Shown here: in pieces, positions 8,167-20,493 of the stretch | Position numbering within the stretch: position 1 is the first letter of the stretch | How the letters are laid out: the number at the start of each line of letters is the position of its first letter | Assembly (NCBI RefSeq): GCF_030696885.1 | Contig: NZ_JAUYRI010000003.1 | Coordinates: forward strand, 62,001-126,000 | Length of the DNA: 64,000 bases | Source of the DNA: Thiobacillus sp. | Lineage (GTDB): Bacteria > Pseudomonadota > Gammaproteobacteria > Burkholderiales > Thiobacillaceae | Direction: 5' to 3' | Translations under genes and position numbers: made by a program | The notes under the pieces: model-generated | Seen by the model: only the letters and a program-made list of their open reading frames with translations | What the model was told of the DNA's origin: nothing | Database searches by the model: none

Positions 8167-11100
8167 AGTTCCTTCGATATCTCATGCTTGCAGTGCTCAC
8201 GTTAACGCTGCCATCACACGCCTTTGCTGTGGATAAGCCTGACGTGTTTGTAACACTAGAGGAAATAGGAAAAACCGTAAATGCCCTTGCCTTCTCCTTG
8301 GACGGCCGCCTTATAGCATCTGGAGGCGGGCCCTACATTACGCTGTGGAATGCGGCGAGCGGACGTGAGCTTCGAACGCTGACAGATCAAGGAGGAGAGA
8401 TCCTTAGCGTCGCGTTTTCGCCGGATGGCCGCATGCTCGCGTCGGGGAGTAACGAGGATGGTTACTACTTAATCAAACTGTGGGACGCGGCGAGCGGGCG
8501 AGAGCTTCGGACGCTGCGAGGCCATACTGCAAGTGTTTTGACTGTTGCCTTTTCCCCGGATGGCCGCATGCTGGCGTCGGGGGACAGAAACAATACGGTC
8601 AAACTGTGGGACGCGGCGAGCGGGCGAGAGCTTCGAACTCTGAAAGGCCGCAATGTAGGCCTTTCGAGAGTTGTCTTTTCCCCGGATGGCCGCATGCTGG
8701 TGTTGGGTGACACGGTCTTGGATGTCCCGAATGGGCGTGAGCTTCGGACGCTGAAAGTACCAGGGAGATCGGTAGCATCCCCGGATGGTCGCATGATGGC
8801 GTCGCTGAGCGCAGACAACACAATCAAGCTGTTGGACATGGCAAGCGGGCGTGAGCTTCGAACGCTGACAGGTCATAGAGGGGAGATCCTTAGCGTTGAC
8901 TTTTCCCCGGATGGCCGCGTGCTGGCGTCTGGGGATAGAGACAACACGATCAAACTGTGGGACGCGGCGAGCGGGCGAGAGCTTCGGACGCTGCGAGGCC
9001 ATACTGCAAGTGTATTTACGGTTATCTTTTCCCCGGATGGCCGCGTGCTGGCGTCGGGGGACAGAAACAATACGGTCAAACTGTGGGACGCGGCGAGCGG
9101 GCGAGAGCTTCGAACTCTGACAGGCCACGCTGCAGATCTTCCGACATTTGTCTTTTCCCCGGATGGCCGCATGCTGGCGTCGGGGAGTGGAGGCACGATC
9201 AAACTGTGGGATGCGGCGAGCGGGCGAGGGCTTAGGGCTTTAAAAGGTCATAAATGGGGGATCCTTAGCCTTGCCTTTTCCCCCGATGGCCGCATGCTGG
9301 CATCATCTGCGCGTTGGGACCAGACAATCAAACTGTGGGACACGGCGAGCGGGCGCGAGCTTCGAACGCTGAAAGGTTATCGAGCGCGTGAGGTTCATAG
9401 CCTCGCCTTTTCCCCGGATGGCCGCATGCTGGCATCGGGGAGTAGGGACGGCAGGATCAAACTGTGGGACCCCTCGAGCGGGCGTAAGCTTCGAACGCTA
9501 AAAGGTCATAAAACGCGTGATGAGGTTCATAGCGTCGCCTTTTCCCCGGATGGCCGCATGCTGGCGTCGGGGAGTAGGGACGGCACGATCAAACTGTGGG
9601 ACCCGTCGAGTGGGCGTAAGCTTCGAACGATTCATTTCAGCGGATTCATGAGTACTGTTGCCTTTTCCCCGGATGGACGCATGCTGGCCTCCGGAAACTG
9701 GGGCGGCACGATCAAACTGTGGGACACAGCGAGCGGGCAAGAGCTTCGGACGCTGGACTGGCAGCATGGAGGGGTCGACAGTGTCGCATTTTCCCCGAAT
9801 GGCCGCGTACTGGTGTCGGGGGGGGCGGGGGATAGCCCGATCAAGCTGTGGGATACTGAAAGTGGGAAATTGCTTCGCACGTTTAAAGTCGGCTCTTATG
9901 TGCGGCCGTTCGGACTCGAAGCCTATGGTCCTGTAACCAGTGTCGCATTTTCCAATGAGGGTATGCTGGCGTCGGGCGGCAATGCCGTGCGGCTGTGGGA
10001 TGTCAATAGCGGCGCCGAGCGCGTCAAGCTAATCAGCCTGAGTGATGGCGGTTGGCTTGCTATTACCCCCGAGGGCTACTACGACGCCTCACCCGGTGCC
10101 GATAAGTATGTCAATGTCCGCATTGGCAACCAAGTATACGGTGTTGATCAATACCGTAATCGCTTCTATCGCCCCCTTGTCGTGCAGGCAGCATTGGCGG
10201 GCAAGCCGATCACCGATCTGGCCAACATCGCCAATGTTAAACCGGCTCCCTCGGTCGCCATCGTTGACACTCCCTTAATGGTGGATAAGGAAGAGGTGAA
10301 AGTACGTGTTCATGTGACCGACCAGGGCGGCGGCATTGGCGATGTTCGGTTTTATCTCAATGGCACTCTGGTTGGCCAGGTACAGAGCCGCGATATTCTG
10401 TTGAGAAGTAACACCGATACCAGCAAAGGGCACACCCTAACATATAACCTTAAGCTCGTAGCCGGCAAAAACGCGCTCCAAGTAATCGCGTTCAATGCCG
10501 AGAACTCCATGCAAAGTATCGAAGCCGTGCATACAATCAAGGCACGGATCGCCGATTTTTTGCCGACTCTGCATGCATTGATTATCGGAATCGACGAATA
10601 CGACAATCCGAAATACAAACTCCAGTATGCAGTTGCTGATGCGGTTCTGATAGAGAAAACGCTGAATGACAACGCTGCAAAGTTTTACAAGAATCGAGTT
10701 CGCATTCAACGCCTCACGACTCGCCCCAAGACCACCAAAGATGTAATTCTCGCGGCGCTTAAGGGCTACCGAATACAGGTCAAGCCAAACGATGTATTCC
10801 TCTTCTTCATCGCTTCCCACGGAACGATTGATCATGGGGAGTTTTACCTCCTTACATCGAATGTTGACTCCGTGTCGAGCCACATACTGCGCGCTTCTGC
10901 CTTGAGCCAGAAAGACATTACGAGCGCGATCGCCAACATCCCAGCAACCAAGAAAATTGTGCTCATAGATTCCTGCAACTCCGGCAAGCTCGGTGACGCA
11001 ATTCAGGTGGCACTCCTGACACGTGGGCTCAGCGAAGAAACGGCACTCAAACTGTTGGGGGAAGCGGTTGGCTCGGTGCTGCTGTCGGCTGCCACCTCGC

Positions 11101-11327
11101 AACAGCAAGCGATTGAAGGCTACAAGAGCCATGGCCTTTTCACTTACGTGGTGACCGAAGGGATGAAAGGCGCGGCCGATGAAAACCGAGACGGCTTTGT
11201 GTGGACCAATGAGCTCGTTGGTTACGTTGATTCACAGGTCCGATCTATATCGGAGAGCCACTTCGGACAGAAACAATCCCCTACAACGGGATTGACTGGC
11301 ATCTTTCCACTGACGAAAACGCACTAA
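8163..11327 (+). CDS. Exported 14-blade WD40 / caspase-like (C14) protein
   Basis: A 1054-residue protein with a Sec-type signal peptide (MKFLRYLMLAVLTLTLPSHAFA). Residues about 39-628 hold fourteen WD40 blades with the recurring FSPDGRMLASG and IKLWD cores (blade 4 degenerate), enough for two seven-bladed propellers. A linker with an Ig-like stretch (GDVRFYLNGTLVG) follows. Residues about 803-1050 form a peptidase C14 caspase-like domain: HALIIGIDEYD, FFIASHGT with His886, and VLIDSCNSGK with Cys938, the expected catalytic dyad. Cytoplasmic relatives use propellers as sensors and the caspase as effector; an exported version is less usual. Coding DNA of the blades is highly repetitive, showing recent duplication. 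It is the last gene of the operon. Confidence 0.88.
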   Translation: MKFLRYLMLAVLTLTLPSHAFAVDKPDVFVTLEEIGKTVNALAFSLDGRLIASGGGPYITLWNAASGRELRTLTDQGGEILSVAFSPDGRMLASGSNEDGYYLIKLWDAASGRELRTLRGHTASVLTVAFSPDGRMLASGDRNNTVKLWDAASGRELRTLKGRNVGLSRVVFSPDGRMLVLGDTVLDVPNGRELRTLKVPGRSVASPDGRMMASLSADNTIKLLDMASGRELRTLTGHRGEILSVDFSPDGRVLASGDRDNTIKLWDAASGRELRTLRGHTASVFTVIFSPDGRVLASGDRNNTVKLWDAASGRELRTLTGHAADLPTFVFSPDGRMLASGSGGTIKLWDAASGRGLRALKGHKWGILSLAFSPDGRMLASSARWDQTIKLWDTASGRELRTLKGYRAREVHSLAFSPDGRMLASGSRDGRIKLWDPSSGRKLRTLKGHKTRDEVHSVAFSPDGRMLASGSRDGTIKLWDPSSGRKLRTIHFSGFMSTVAFSPDGRMLASGNWGGTIKLWDTASGQELRTLDWQHGGVDSVAFSPNGRVLVSGGAGDSPIKLWDTESGKLLRTFKVGSYVRPFGLEAYGPVTSVAFSNEGMLASGGNAVRLWDVNSGAERVKLISLSDGGWLAITPEGYYDASPGADKYVNVRIGNQVYGVDQYRNRFYRPLVVQAALAGKPITDLANIANVKPAPSVAIVDTPLMVDKEEVKVRVHVTDQGGGIGDVRFYLNGTLVGQVQSRDILLRSNTDTSKGHTLTYNLKLVAGKNALQVIAFNAENSMQSIEAVHTIKARIADFLPTLHALIIGIDEYDNPKYKLQYAVADAVLIEKTLNDNAAKFYKNRVRIQRLTTRPKTTKDVILAALKGYRIQVKPNDVFLFFIASHGTIDHGEFYLLTSNVDSVSSHILRASALSQKDITSAIANIPATKKIVLIDSCNSGKLGDAIQVALLTRGLSEETALKLLGEAVGSVLLSAATSQQQAIEGYKSHGLFTYVVTEGMKGAADENRDGFVWTNELVGYVDSQVRSISESHFGQKQSPTTGLTGIFPLTKTH
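8403..9880 (+). repeat. Tandem WD40-coding DNA repeats with a recent two-blade duplication
   Basis: Units of about 115-135 bp share cores such as TTTTCCCCGGATGGCCGCAT and ATCAAACTGTGGGA. Within them 8472-8643 (blades 2-3) and 8949-9120 (blades 6-7) match over 172 bp at a fixed offset of 477 bp with six mismatches counted by eye, far closer than other blade pairs. This is the trace of an in-frame segmental duplication or gene conversion of 159 codons. Confidence 0.85.
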
Positions 11328-11515
11328 CACAGCGATGTGGGCGGCAGCAGACATGACTGGCATCCGACCGCTCAAGAAACCGTGAGCGGACCGCTTACCT
11401 TGCTAGGTATAGGGCCGCTTTGGCCGAGCACCGGACGGTGGCGACAACCTCGACCGTCTCTTCCTGGCTGATTTAATACCGCTGCAAGTCCCTCACAAGC
11501 AAACGCTGCCCGGTC
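11328..11515. other. Right flank of the accessory island
   Basis: Non-coding. A perfect 7-bp inverted repeat CCGCTCA (11368-11374) / TGAGCGG (11383-11389) with an 8-base loop follows the caspase gene but lacks a T-run, so it is a poor intrinsic terminator. The surrounding GACCGC/GGTCGG-rich text resembles that on the left flank, as if both sides carry decayed copies of the same intergenic repeat family. Confidence 0.45.
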
Positions 11516-13463
<1,948 letters not shown>

Positions 13464-13464
<1 letters not shown>

Positions 13465-13901
13465 CAACTGCGGGAAGAGCAAGTGTTGATGGAGTACGCG
13501 TGACTCAGAACCCAGCCAGAGTAGTCGCCAGTACCGTAACGCACACCAACATGAAGCAATGGGATCTCCAGATCATCCTCAAACTTAGCCTTGCTCACAA
13601 ATTCACAGAACACAGATTTCAAATCATCGCCCAACTCAGAAACAAATGGAACTTCTGCCACCCCGTCTTCGGGAACCCTGATCAATTGGAACTGGACCTG
13701 AGCAATCTGCTCTTTAAAATCGATATATCCCAATTTCAAATCTGGGCGCTTTCCTATTACTGCCTCAGCATACTGTTCGCCGAACTCCGTTTGTCTTTGG
13801 CTCAACCACCAAGCCATAAGACCAGCAAGAACCAGCAATAAAAGCCGAATCAGCGCAATACCTCGGCCCGTACGTCCAGCAAGTGCGCCCGCATCATTCA
13901 T
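13464..13901 (-). CDS. Small membrane-anchored protein of unknown function
   Basis: A 145-residue product with one N-terminal transmembrane helix ([19 protein letters not shown]) and a mostly acidic, beta-rich remainder. I recognise no family. It starts four bases after the sucD stop with GAG immediately upstream, and its TGA shares a base with the nadE ATG, so it is wedged into the operon with coupled junctions at both ends. Its third positions are much less GC-rich than those of sucD or nadE, so it looks recently acquired or weakly constrained. The coupling argues that it is translated; function is unknown. Confidence 0.6.
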
Positions 13902-13904
13902 CTC

Positions 13905-14776
13905 TTATCGCGCGCCGAGCGCCAACTGCACCGCTTCGCCCAGCCCGGCCGGGCTTTGCGCGACGACGACGCCGGCGGCTTCGAGCGCGCGGATCTTGGC
14001 GTCCGCCGTGCCGCTGCCGCCGGCTATGATCGCGCCGGCATGGCCCATGCGCTTGCCCTTGGGTGCGGTGCGGCCGGCGATATAGGCGGCGACAGGTTTC
14101 TTCATGTTGGAGCGGATGAACTCGGCCGCCTCTTCCTCGCGGCTGCCGCCGATTTCGCCGACGAGGATCACCGCTTCGGTCTGCGGGTCGGCCTCGAACA
14201 GTTCCAGGCAGTCGATGAAGTCCAGCCCCTTGATCGGGTCGCCGCCGATGCCGACGCAGGTCGACTGGCCCAGCCCCAGCTGCGTGGTCTGATGCACCGC
14301 CTCGTAGGTCAGCGTGCCGGAGCGCGAGACGATGCCGACCTTGCCTTTCTGGTGGATGACGCCGGGCATGATGCCGATCTTGCATTCGCCCGAGGTGATG
14401 ATGCCGGGGCAGTTGGGGCCGATCAGTTTGGCGCCGTTGGCACGCAAGGCGGCCTTGACGTTGAGCATGTCCAATACCGGGATGCCTTCAGTGATGCAGA
14501 CGATGACCTCGATGCCGGCGTCGGCCGCTTCCAGGATCGAGTCGGCGGCGAACGCGGCCGGCACGTAGATCATCGTCGCCTGCGCGCCGGTCTGGCGCAC
14601 TGCGTCGCGAACGGTGTTGAATACGGGCAGGTTTAGATGCGTCTGCCCACCCTTGCCGGGGGTGACGCCGCCGACCATCTGCGTGCCATAGGCAATCGCC
14701 TGCTCGGAATGGAACGTGCCCTGCTTGCCGGTGAAGCCCTGGCAAATGACTTTAGTGTTTTTGTCGACGAGGATGC

Positions 14777-14780
<4 letters not shown>
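13905..14780 (-). CDS. sucD: Succinyl-CoA synthetase alpha subunit
   Basis: A 291-residue alpha subunit of the TCA-cycle enzyme that interconverts succinyl-CoA and succinate with ATP/GTP formation. It shows the CoA-binding N-terminal fold ([22 protein letters not shown]), [20 protein letters not shown], and the active-site histidine block [12 protein letters not shown] whose His is phosphorylated. Length is normal. Its start overlaps the sucC stop (ATGA at 14777-14780), keeping the two subunits stoichiometric. Confidence 0.96.
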
Positions 14781-15937
<1,157 letters not shown>

Positions 15938-15962
15938 TGTTTTTTCTGAAAGCCGCCAAAAC

Positions 15963-17144
15963 GTGCATTTTGAAGCAAAGCCCCCCGCGACGGAAGCCGA
16001 GGCTGCGGACACCGTCATCCGCGTTGTGACCCGGATTGCGGAATTGCCGGCCGACGCCTGGAACGCGCTGGCCGGCGATTCACCCTTCGTGCAGCATGCC
16101 TTTCTGCATGCGCTGGAAGCCACCGACTGCGTCGGCGCCCACATCGGCTGGGAGCCGGTGCATCTGGCGCTGTTCCGCGGCGACCGGCTGGATGCGGCGA
16201 TGCCGCTGTATGTGAAGCACCATTCCTGGGGCGAATTCGTATTCGATTGGGCGTGGGCCGACGCTTATCGCCGCCATGGGCTTGCCTACTATCCCAAGCT
16301 GGTGTGCTGCGCGCCCTTCTCGCCGGTGCCCGGGCCGCGGCTGCTGGCGAAGAATGACACCGACCGCGCGACGCTGATCGAGGCCGCGCTGAAGCTCACC
16401 CGCGACCTCAACTGCTCGTCGTTCCACATCCTGTTTCCCACCGAGCCGGATCACGCCGCGCTCAACGCGACCCCTTTGCTGCACCGCAGCGGTTTCCAGT
16501 TCCACTGGAATAACGCGGGCTACGCCAGTTTCGACGATTTCCTCGCCGCGCTGACGCACGACAAGCGCAAGAAAATCCGCCAGGAACGGAAGAAGCTGGC
16601 CACGCTGGGTGTGACGTTTCGCTGGGTCGAAGGCGCTGCGAGCACCGACGCCGACTGGGACCATTTCTACCGCTGCTACGCCGACACCTACGCCCGCCAT
16701 CGCAGCGAGCCGCATCTGAACCGCGCGTTCTTCGCCAAGCTGCGCGAGACGATGCCGGACAACCTGCTGCTGATCATTGCGGACAAGGACGGCGAGCCCG
16801 TCGCCTGTTCGTTCTGCATCAAGGATGGCCAGCGCCTGTACGGCCGTCACTGGGGCACGCTGGAATACGTGCCCGGCCTGCATTTCGAGACCTGCTACCA
16901 GCAGGGCATCGAATACGCGATCGCAAAGGGTTTGCAAGTGTTCGAAGGCGGCGCGCAGGGCGAGCACAAGCTGTCGCGCGGCCTGGTGCCCACCACCACG
17001 CATTCCTGGCACTGGCTGGAAAACGCCGAATTCCGCGAGGCGGTCGATCGTTTCCTGGAACGCGAAACCGACGCCATCGCGCACTACATGGATGAAATGG
17101 AAGGCCCGTTCCGCCGCGAGCAGCCGGCAGACCGGAAACCCTAA
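15963..17144 (+). CDS. GNAT/FemAB-like acyltransferase (DUF482 family)
   Basis: A 393-residue protein of the peptidogalycan-biosynthesis/DUF482 family, a double GNAT-like fold. Recognisable blocks include SPFVQHAFLHALEATDCVG near the N-terminus, KRKKIRQERKKLATLGVTF in the middle, and YGRHWGTLEYVPGLHFETCYQQGIEYAI with GAQGEHKLSRGLVP toward the C-terminus. Members are widespread in proteobacteria with no assigned substrate; aminoacyl or acyl transfer is assumed from the fold. GTG 15963 is the apparent start; no better ATG lies nearby. A thioredoxin-like gene follows after nine bases, implying one transcript. Confidence 0.8.
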   Translation: MHFEAKPPATEAEAADTVIRVVTRIAELPADAWNALAGDSPFVQHAFLHALEATDCVGAHIGWEPVHLALFRGDRLDAAMPLYVKHHSWGEFVFDWAWADAYRRHGLAYYPKLVCCAPFSPVPGPRLLAKNDTDRATLIEAALKLTRDLNCSSFHILFPTEPDHAALNATPLLHRSGFQFHWNNAGYASFDDFLAALTHDKRKKIRQERKKLATLGVTFRWVEGAASTDADWDHFYRCYADTYARHRSEPHLNRAFFAKLRETMPDNLLLIIADKDGEPVACSFCIKDGQRLYGRHWGTLEYVPGLHFETCYQQGIEYAIAKGLQVFEGGAQGEHKLSRGLVPTTTHSWHWLENAEFREAVDRFLERETDAIAHYMDEMEGPFRREQPADRKP

Positions 17145-17153
17145 GTTTTCAGC

Positions 17154-17507
17154 ATGCGGCCCATTGCGGACGGATTCGAACGCTTGAACGAGGGGGATTA
17201 CCACAGCCGCCTCGCCGCTGTGTGCGGCATCGCTGTGGTGCTGTTCAGTGCACCCCACTGCGGCAGTTGCCGGGCCTGGAAGCGGCTGCTTCCGGAGTCA
17301 CTGAGTGGTTTGGATTACCACCTGTTCGAAGTGGATGTCAGCGAAGCCACCGGCGTGGCGCGCGGTTTCGGCATATTTCATCTGCCGACGATCTACCTCT
17401 ATCGCGATGGCCATTTTCACGCCGAACTCCAGTGCGAGGGCCGGCGCGACGTCATCCGCGAAGTCGTGCCCCGCCTGCTGGCCCAGCCGGCGCAGGACGA
17501 ACCCTAA
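17154..17507 (+). CDS. Thioredoxin-fold protein with CGSC active site
   Basis: A 117-residue thioredoxin-like protein. The active-site helix reads APHCGSCRAWKRLLP, so the dithiol is CGSC rather than the CGPC of classic thioredoxin; the cis-proline strand is HLPTIYLYRDGHF. There is no signal peptide, so it is probably cytoplasmic. It is translated directly after the acyltransferase and converges on the CopD-like gene with seven bases between stops. It may be a redox partner of an unknown substrate. Confidence 0.8.
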   Translation: MRPIADGFERLNEGDYHSRLAAVCGIAVVLFSAPHCGSCRAWKRLLPESLSGLDYHLFEVDVSEATGVARGFGIFHLPTIYLYRDGHFHAELQCEGRRDVIREVVPRLLAQPAQDEP

Positions 17508-17514
17508 CCGTCGG

Positions 17515-17967
17515 TCAGGCCAAAGCGCGGCCGAGGAACACCACCGCGATGGTGAGCAATCCGATGCTGAGGTTGATGCCGATCAGCATGCGGATCTGGG
17601 CGAGGGCGGCGCCGCCGGCTTTCCAGTCCTGCGCGGCGACGGCGCGCTTGAGTTTCTTGTAGGGCGCAAAGAACACGTGCGCGAAGATCACCATCATCAG
17701 CACACCCAGCACCAGCATGGCCAAGACGTAATGCGGCGCAGCCATGCCGCCGAACACCATCAACATGTGCAGGCCGGTCAGCAGGATCAGCGCCACCGAC
17801 GCCCACACCCAAGGGAAAAACTTGTCGAATACGCCGGCCCACAGGGTCAGCCGCTGCGGCGGTTCGAGCACGCTGGCGGCGACCGGGCGCAGCACCATGT
17901 AGGCGAAGAACATGCCGCCGACCCAGATGACGACGCTCAATACATGCAGAAACAGGGACAGGCTCAT
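17515..17967 (-). CDS. CopD-like four-helix membrane protein
   Basis: A 150-residue integral membrane protein with four predicted helices: LSLFLHVLSVVIWVGGMFFAYMVL, a second around FFPWVWASVALILLTGLHML, a third around YVLAMLVLGVLMMVIFAHVFF, and a C-terminal one around INLSIGLLTIAVVFLG. The pattern HVLSVVIWVGGMFF is typical of CopD/DUF2269-like proteins, some of which are linked to copper or heme handling. ATG 17967 has AAGGAAA seven bases upstream. It follows rnhB by ten bases and may be the last gene of the long lipid A operon. Function is not established. Confidence 0.75.
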   Translation of the reverse strand: MSLSLFLHVLSVVIWVGGMFFAYMVLRPVAASVLEPPQRLTLWAGVFDKFFPWVWASVALILLTGLHMLMVFGGMAAPHYVLAMLVLGVLMMVIFAHVFFAPYKKLKRAVAAQDWKAGGAALAQIRMLIGINLSIGLLTIAVVFLGRALA

Positions 17968-17977
17968 GGCTTTCCTT

Positions 17978-18592
17978 TCAGAATAAAACGGCTTGATCGA
18001 GAACGAGTTTGACCGGTGCAAAGCTGCGGCGGTGCTGCGGACAGGCGCCATGCGCCTTCAGCGCGGCCAGATGCGCGGCGGTGCCGTAGCCCATGTGTTT
18101 TGCAAACCCGTAGGCGGGATAGTCGTCGTGCAGGCGGCACATGTACTGGTCGCGCGCGGTCTTGGCGAGAATCGACGCGGCGGCGATCGCGGCGACCTTG
18201 TCGTCGCCCTTGACCACCGCCTGCGAACGCCATGCCCAGTTCGGGCAGCGATTGCCGTCGACCATCACCTCGTCGGGCGGCCGCCCGAGCCCGGCGACGG
18301 CGCGCTGCATCGCCAGCATCGTGGCCTGCAGGATATTGAGTTGGTCGATTTCGGCGACGCTGGCCTCGGCCACGCACCAGGCGGCGGCGTGCTGGCGAAT
18401 TTCATCCGCCAGGCGTTCGCGCGCAGCGGCGGACAGCTTCTTGGAATCGCGCAGGCCGTTGATCGGCCGTTCGGGGTCGAGCATGACCGCAGCCGCTGTC
18501 ACCGGTCCCGCGAGTGGGCCGCGGCCGGCTTCATCGACGCCGCACAGGCCGAGCGGGCCGACATGCAGAATGACCGTCGAGCGCACCGTCAT
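17978..18592 (-). CDS. rnhB: Ribonuclease HII
   Basis: A 204-residue RNase HII that removes ribonucleotides from RNA/DNA hybrids. The first acidic residues lie in [15 protein letters not shown], followed by the KKLS block and the downstream VDGNRCP and the [12 protein letters not shown] stretch. ATG 18592 overlaps the lpxB stop as ATGA; the open frame upstream of that is antisense-like sequence inside lpxB. The lpxA-lpxB-rnhB order is conserved in proteobacteria. Confidence 0.95.
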   Translation of the reverse strand: MTVRSTVILHVGPLGLCGVDEAGRGPLAGPVTAAAVMLDPERPINGLRDSKKLSAAARERLADEIRQHAAAWCVAEASVAEIDQLNILQATMLAMQRAVAGLGRPPDEVMVDGNRCPNWAWRSQAVVKGDDKVAAIAAASILAKTARDQYMCRLHDDYPAYGFAKHMGYGTAAHLAALKAHGACPQHRRSFAPVKLVLDQAVLF

Positions 18593-19716
18593 GTGCGCTC
18601 CAGATAGGGCTCGAGTGCCTCGGCGATGCGCGCGCTGGCATTCTGCCGCAGGCTCAAATGCATGGCGCGGAAGGTGTCGACGGCAGCCTCGCGGCGCGGC
18701 GCATCGGCCAGCCAGGCGAGCGCATCGTTCGCCAGGTTCTCGGGCGTAGCGGCTTCCTGTATCCGCTCCGGCACCACGAAATCGCGCGCCAGGATATTCG
18801 GCAGCCCGATCCAGGGCTGCAAGGCTTTTTTGCGCATCAGGTAAGCCGTCAACGCCGGCACCCGGTAGGTGATTACCATCGGTTTTTTGAACAGCGCGGC
18901 TTCGAGCGTGGCGGTGCCCGAGGCCACCAGCGCGACGTCGCACGCCGCCAGCGCGGTGTGCGATTGCCCCGCCAGGATGTGGAGCGGCAAGTCCAGACCC
19001 TGTGCCGCCTGCCGGATCAGCCGCGCCGCCGCTTCGCTGGCGGCGGGCAGTACGAACTGCGCCCTAGGATGAAGTTGATGGATGCGCACGGCAGCGTCGA
19101 GCATCAGCCGCGCATGGCGTTTTACCTCAGACAGCCGGCTGCCCGGCAGTAGCGCGATCACCGGCCCGGATACCAGGCCCAGTGCAGCACGCGCGCCCGC
19201 GGTATCGGGTTCCAGCGGAATCACGTCGGCCAGCGGATGGCCCACATAGCTGACCGGGATGCCGGCGTCGCGGTAAATCTGTTCCTCGAACGGGAATACC
19301 ACCAGCATGTGCGAGACAGCCTGCTTGATCCGATGGATGCGCTCGGGCCGCCACGCCCAGATCGACGGGCTGACGAAGTGCACGGTTGGGATGCCGGCCT
19401 GCTTGAGCTTCGCTTCCAGCACGAAATTGAAATCGGGCGCATCGATACCGACAAAGACGCGCGGCCGCTCGTTGAGAAAATGGCGCGTGATGCGCGAGCG
19501 GATCCACAACAGCTCCGGCAGGTGACGCAGCACTTCGACGTAGCCGTTGACCGCCAGCTTGTCGCTCGGGTAGATCGCCTCGACGCCGGCTTCGACCATG
19601 CGCGGACCGGCGATGCCGGCGGCGCGCAAGTTGGGGTGGTTTTGCTTCAGCGCCGCGACGAAGTGCGCGCCGAGGAGATCGCCGGACGCTTCACCGGCGA
19701 TCAGTCCAATATCCAT
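18589..19716 (-). CDS. lpxB: Lipid-A-disaccharide synthase
   Basis: A 375-residue GT19 glycosyltransferase that condenses UDP-2,3-diacylglucosamine with lipid X. The N-terminal [15 protein letters not shown] is diagnostic, with [11 protein letters not shown] and [13 protein letters not shown] in the middle and [10 protein letters not shown] near the nucleotide site. Its ATG shares a base with the lpxA stop (TGATG) and its stop overlaps rnhB, so the three are coupled. The protein acts at the cytoplasmic face of the inner membrane. Confidence 0.96.
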   Translation of the reverse strand: MDIGLIAGEASGDLLGAHFVAALKQNHPNLRAAGIAGPRMVEAGVEAIYPSDKLAVNGYVEVLRHLPELLWIRSRITRHFLNERPRVFVGIDAPDFNFVLEAKLKQAGIPTVHFVSPSIWAWRPERIHRIKQAVSHMLVVFPFEEQIYRDAGIPVSYVGHPLADVIPLEPDTAGARAALGLVSGPVIALLPGSRLSEVKRHARLMLDAAVRIHQLHPRAQFVLPAASEAAARLIRQAAQGLDLPLHILAGQSHTALAACDVALVASGTATLEAALFKKPMVITYRVPALTAYLMRKKALQPWIGLPNILARDFVVPERIQEAATPENLANDALAWLADAPRREAAVDTFRAMHLSLRQNASARIAEALEPYLERT

Positions 19717-20492
19717 CAGCGGATGATGCCGCGCTCGGCACGCGCGAGAAAGTCGAGCAGCTGGCGCACTTCAGGATGGTTCACGGCCTCGGGTTCGAGC
19801 TTGGCCTGCGCTTCGGCCAGCGTGTTGCCCTCGCGATAGAGCATCTTGTAGGCGCGCTTCAATGCCGCCAGCGCTTCGGCGGAAAACCCGCGCCGCTTGA
19901 GGCCTTCGCTATTGAGACCGTGCGGCGCGGCCGGCTGGCCGGACGCCATGATGAAGGGCGGGATGTCCTTGAACACCACGCTGGAAATGCCGGTCATCAC
20001 ATGGGCGCCGACCTTGCAGAACTGGTGTACGCCGGTGAAGCCGCCGAGGATCGCCCAGTCGCCGATTTCGGCATGGCCCGCCAGCGAAGCATTGTTGGCG
20101 AAGATGGTGCGGTCGCCCACCACGCAGTCGTGCGCGATGTGGACGTAGGCCATGATCCAGTTGTGGCTGCCGATCGTCGTGACGCCGCGGTCTTGCACGG
20201 TGCCGGTGTTGAAAGTGCAGAACTCGCGGATCACGTTGTGATCGCCGATTTCCAGACGGGTCGGTTCGCCGTCGTATTTCTTGTCCTGCGGCGCCTCGCC
20301 GAGCGAGACGAAATGGAAGATCTGGTTGTGCACACCGATTTTCGTATGGCCGGTGATCACAGCGTGCGCACCGACCGTGGTGCCGGCGCCGATCTCGACG
20401 TGCTCGCCGATGATCGAATAGGGTCCGATCTCGACGTCATCGGCAAGCCGCGCGCCCGGCGCGACCAGCGCGGTTTCATGAATCATTCTCAT
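19716..20492 (-). CDS. lpxA: UDP-N-acetylglucosamine acyltransferase
   Basis: A 258-residue left-handed beta-helix protein with hexapeptide repeats throughout the first 190 residues (for example VEIGAGTTVGAHAVITGHTK). The block HDCVVGDRTIFANNASLAGH carries the catalytic histidine region and GVHQFCKVG is typical. It performs the first committed step of lipid A synthesis. Two in-frame ATGs lie six bases apart (20492 and 20486); I use the outer one, just after the fabZ stop. Confidence 0.96.
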   Translation of the reverse strand: MRMIHETALVAPGARLADDVEIGPYSIIGEHVEIGAGTTVGAHAVITGHTKIGVHNQIFHFVSLGEAPQDKKYDGEPTRLEIGDHNVIREFCTFNTGTVQDRGVTTIGSHNWIMAYVHIAHDCVVGDRTIFANNASLAGHAEIGDWAILGGFTGVHQFCKVGAHVMTGISSVVFKDIPPFIMASGQPAAPHGLNSEGLKRRGFSAEALAALKRAYKMLYREGNTLAEAQAKLEPEAVNHPEVRQLLDFLARAERGIIR

Positions 20493-20493
20493 G

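Noticed and set aside
8403-9880. Regularly spaced DNA repeats that could be taken for a CRISPR or satellite array
   Set aside because: The repeats are in one continuous frame and encode WD40 blades; spacing varies and the units are coding, with no spacer/repeat pattern or cas gene.
15938-16144. Upstream extension of sucC to 16144
   Set aside because: The extra 69 codons are antisense to the FemAB-like gene and unlike any SucC; MNLHEFQAKQ is the standard start.
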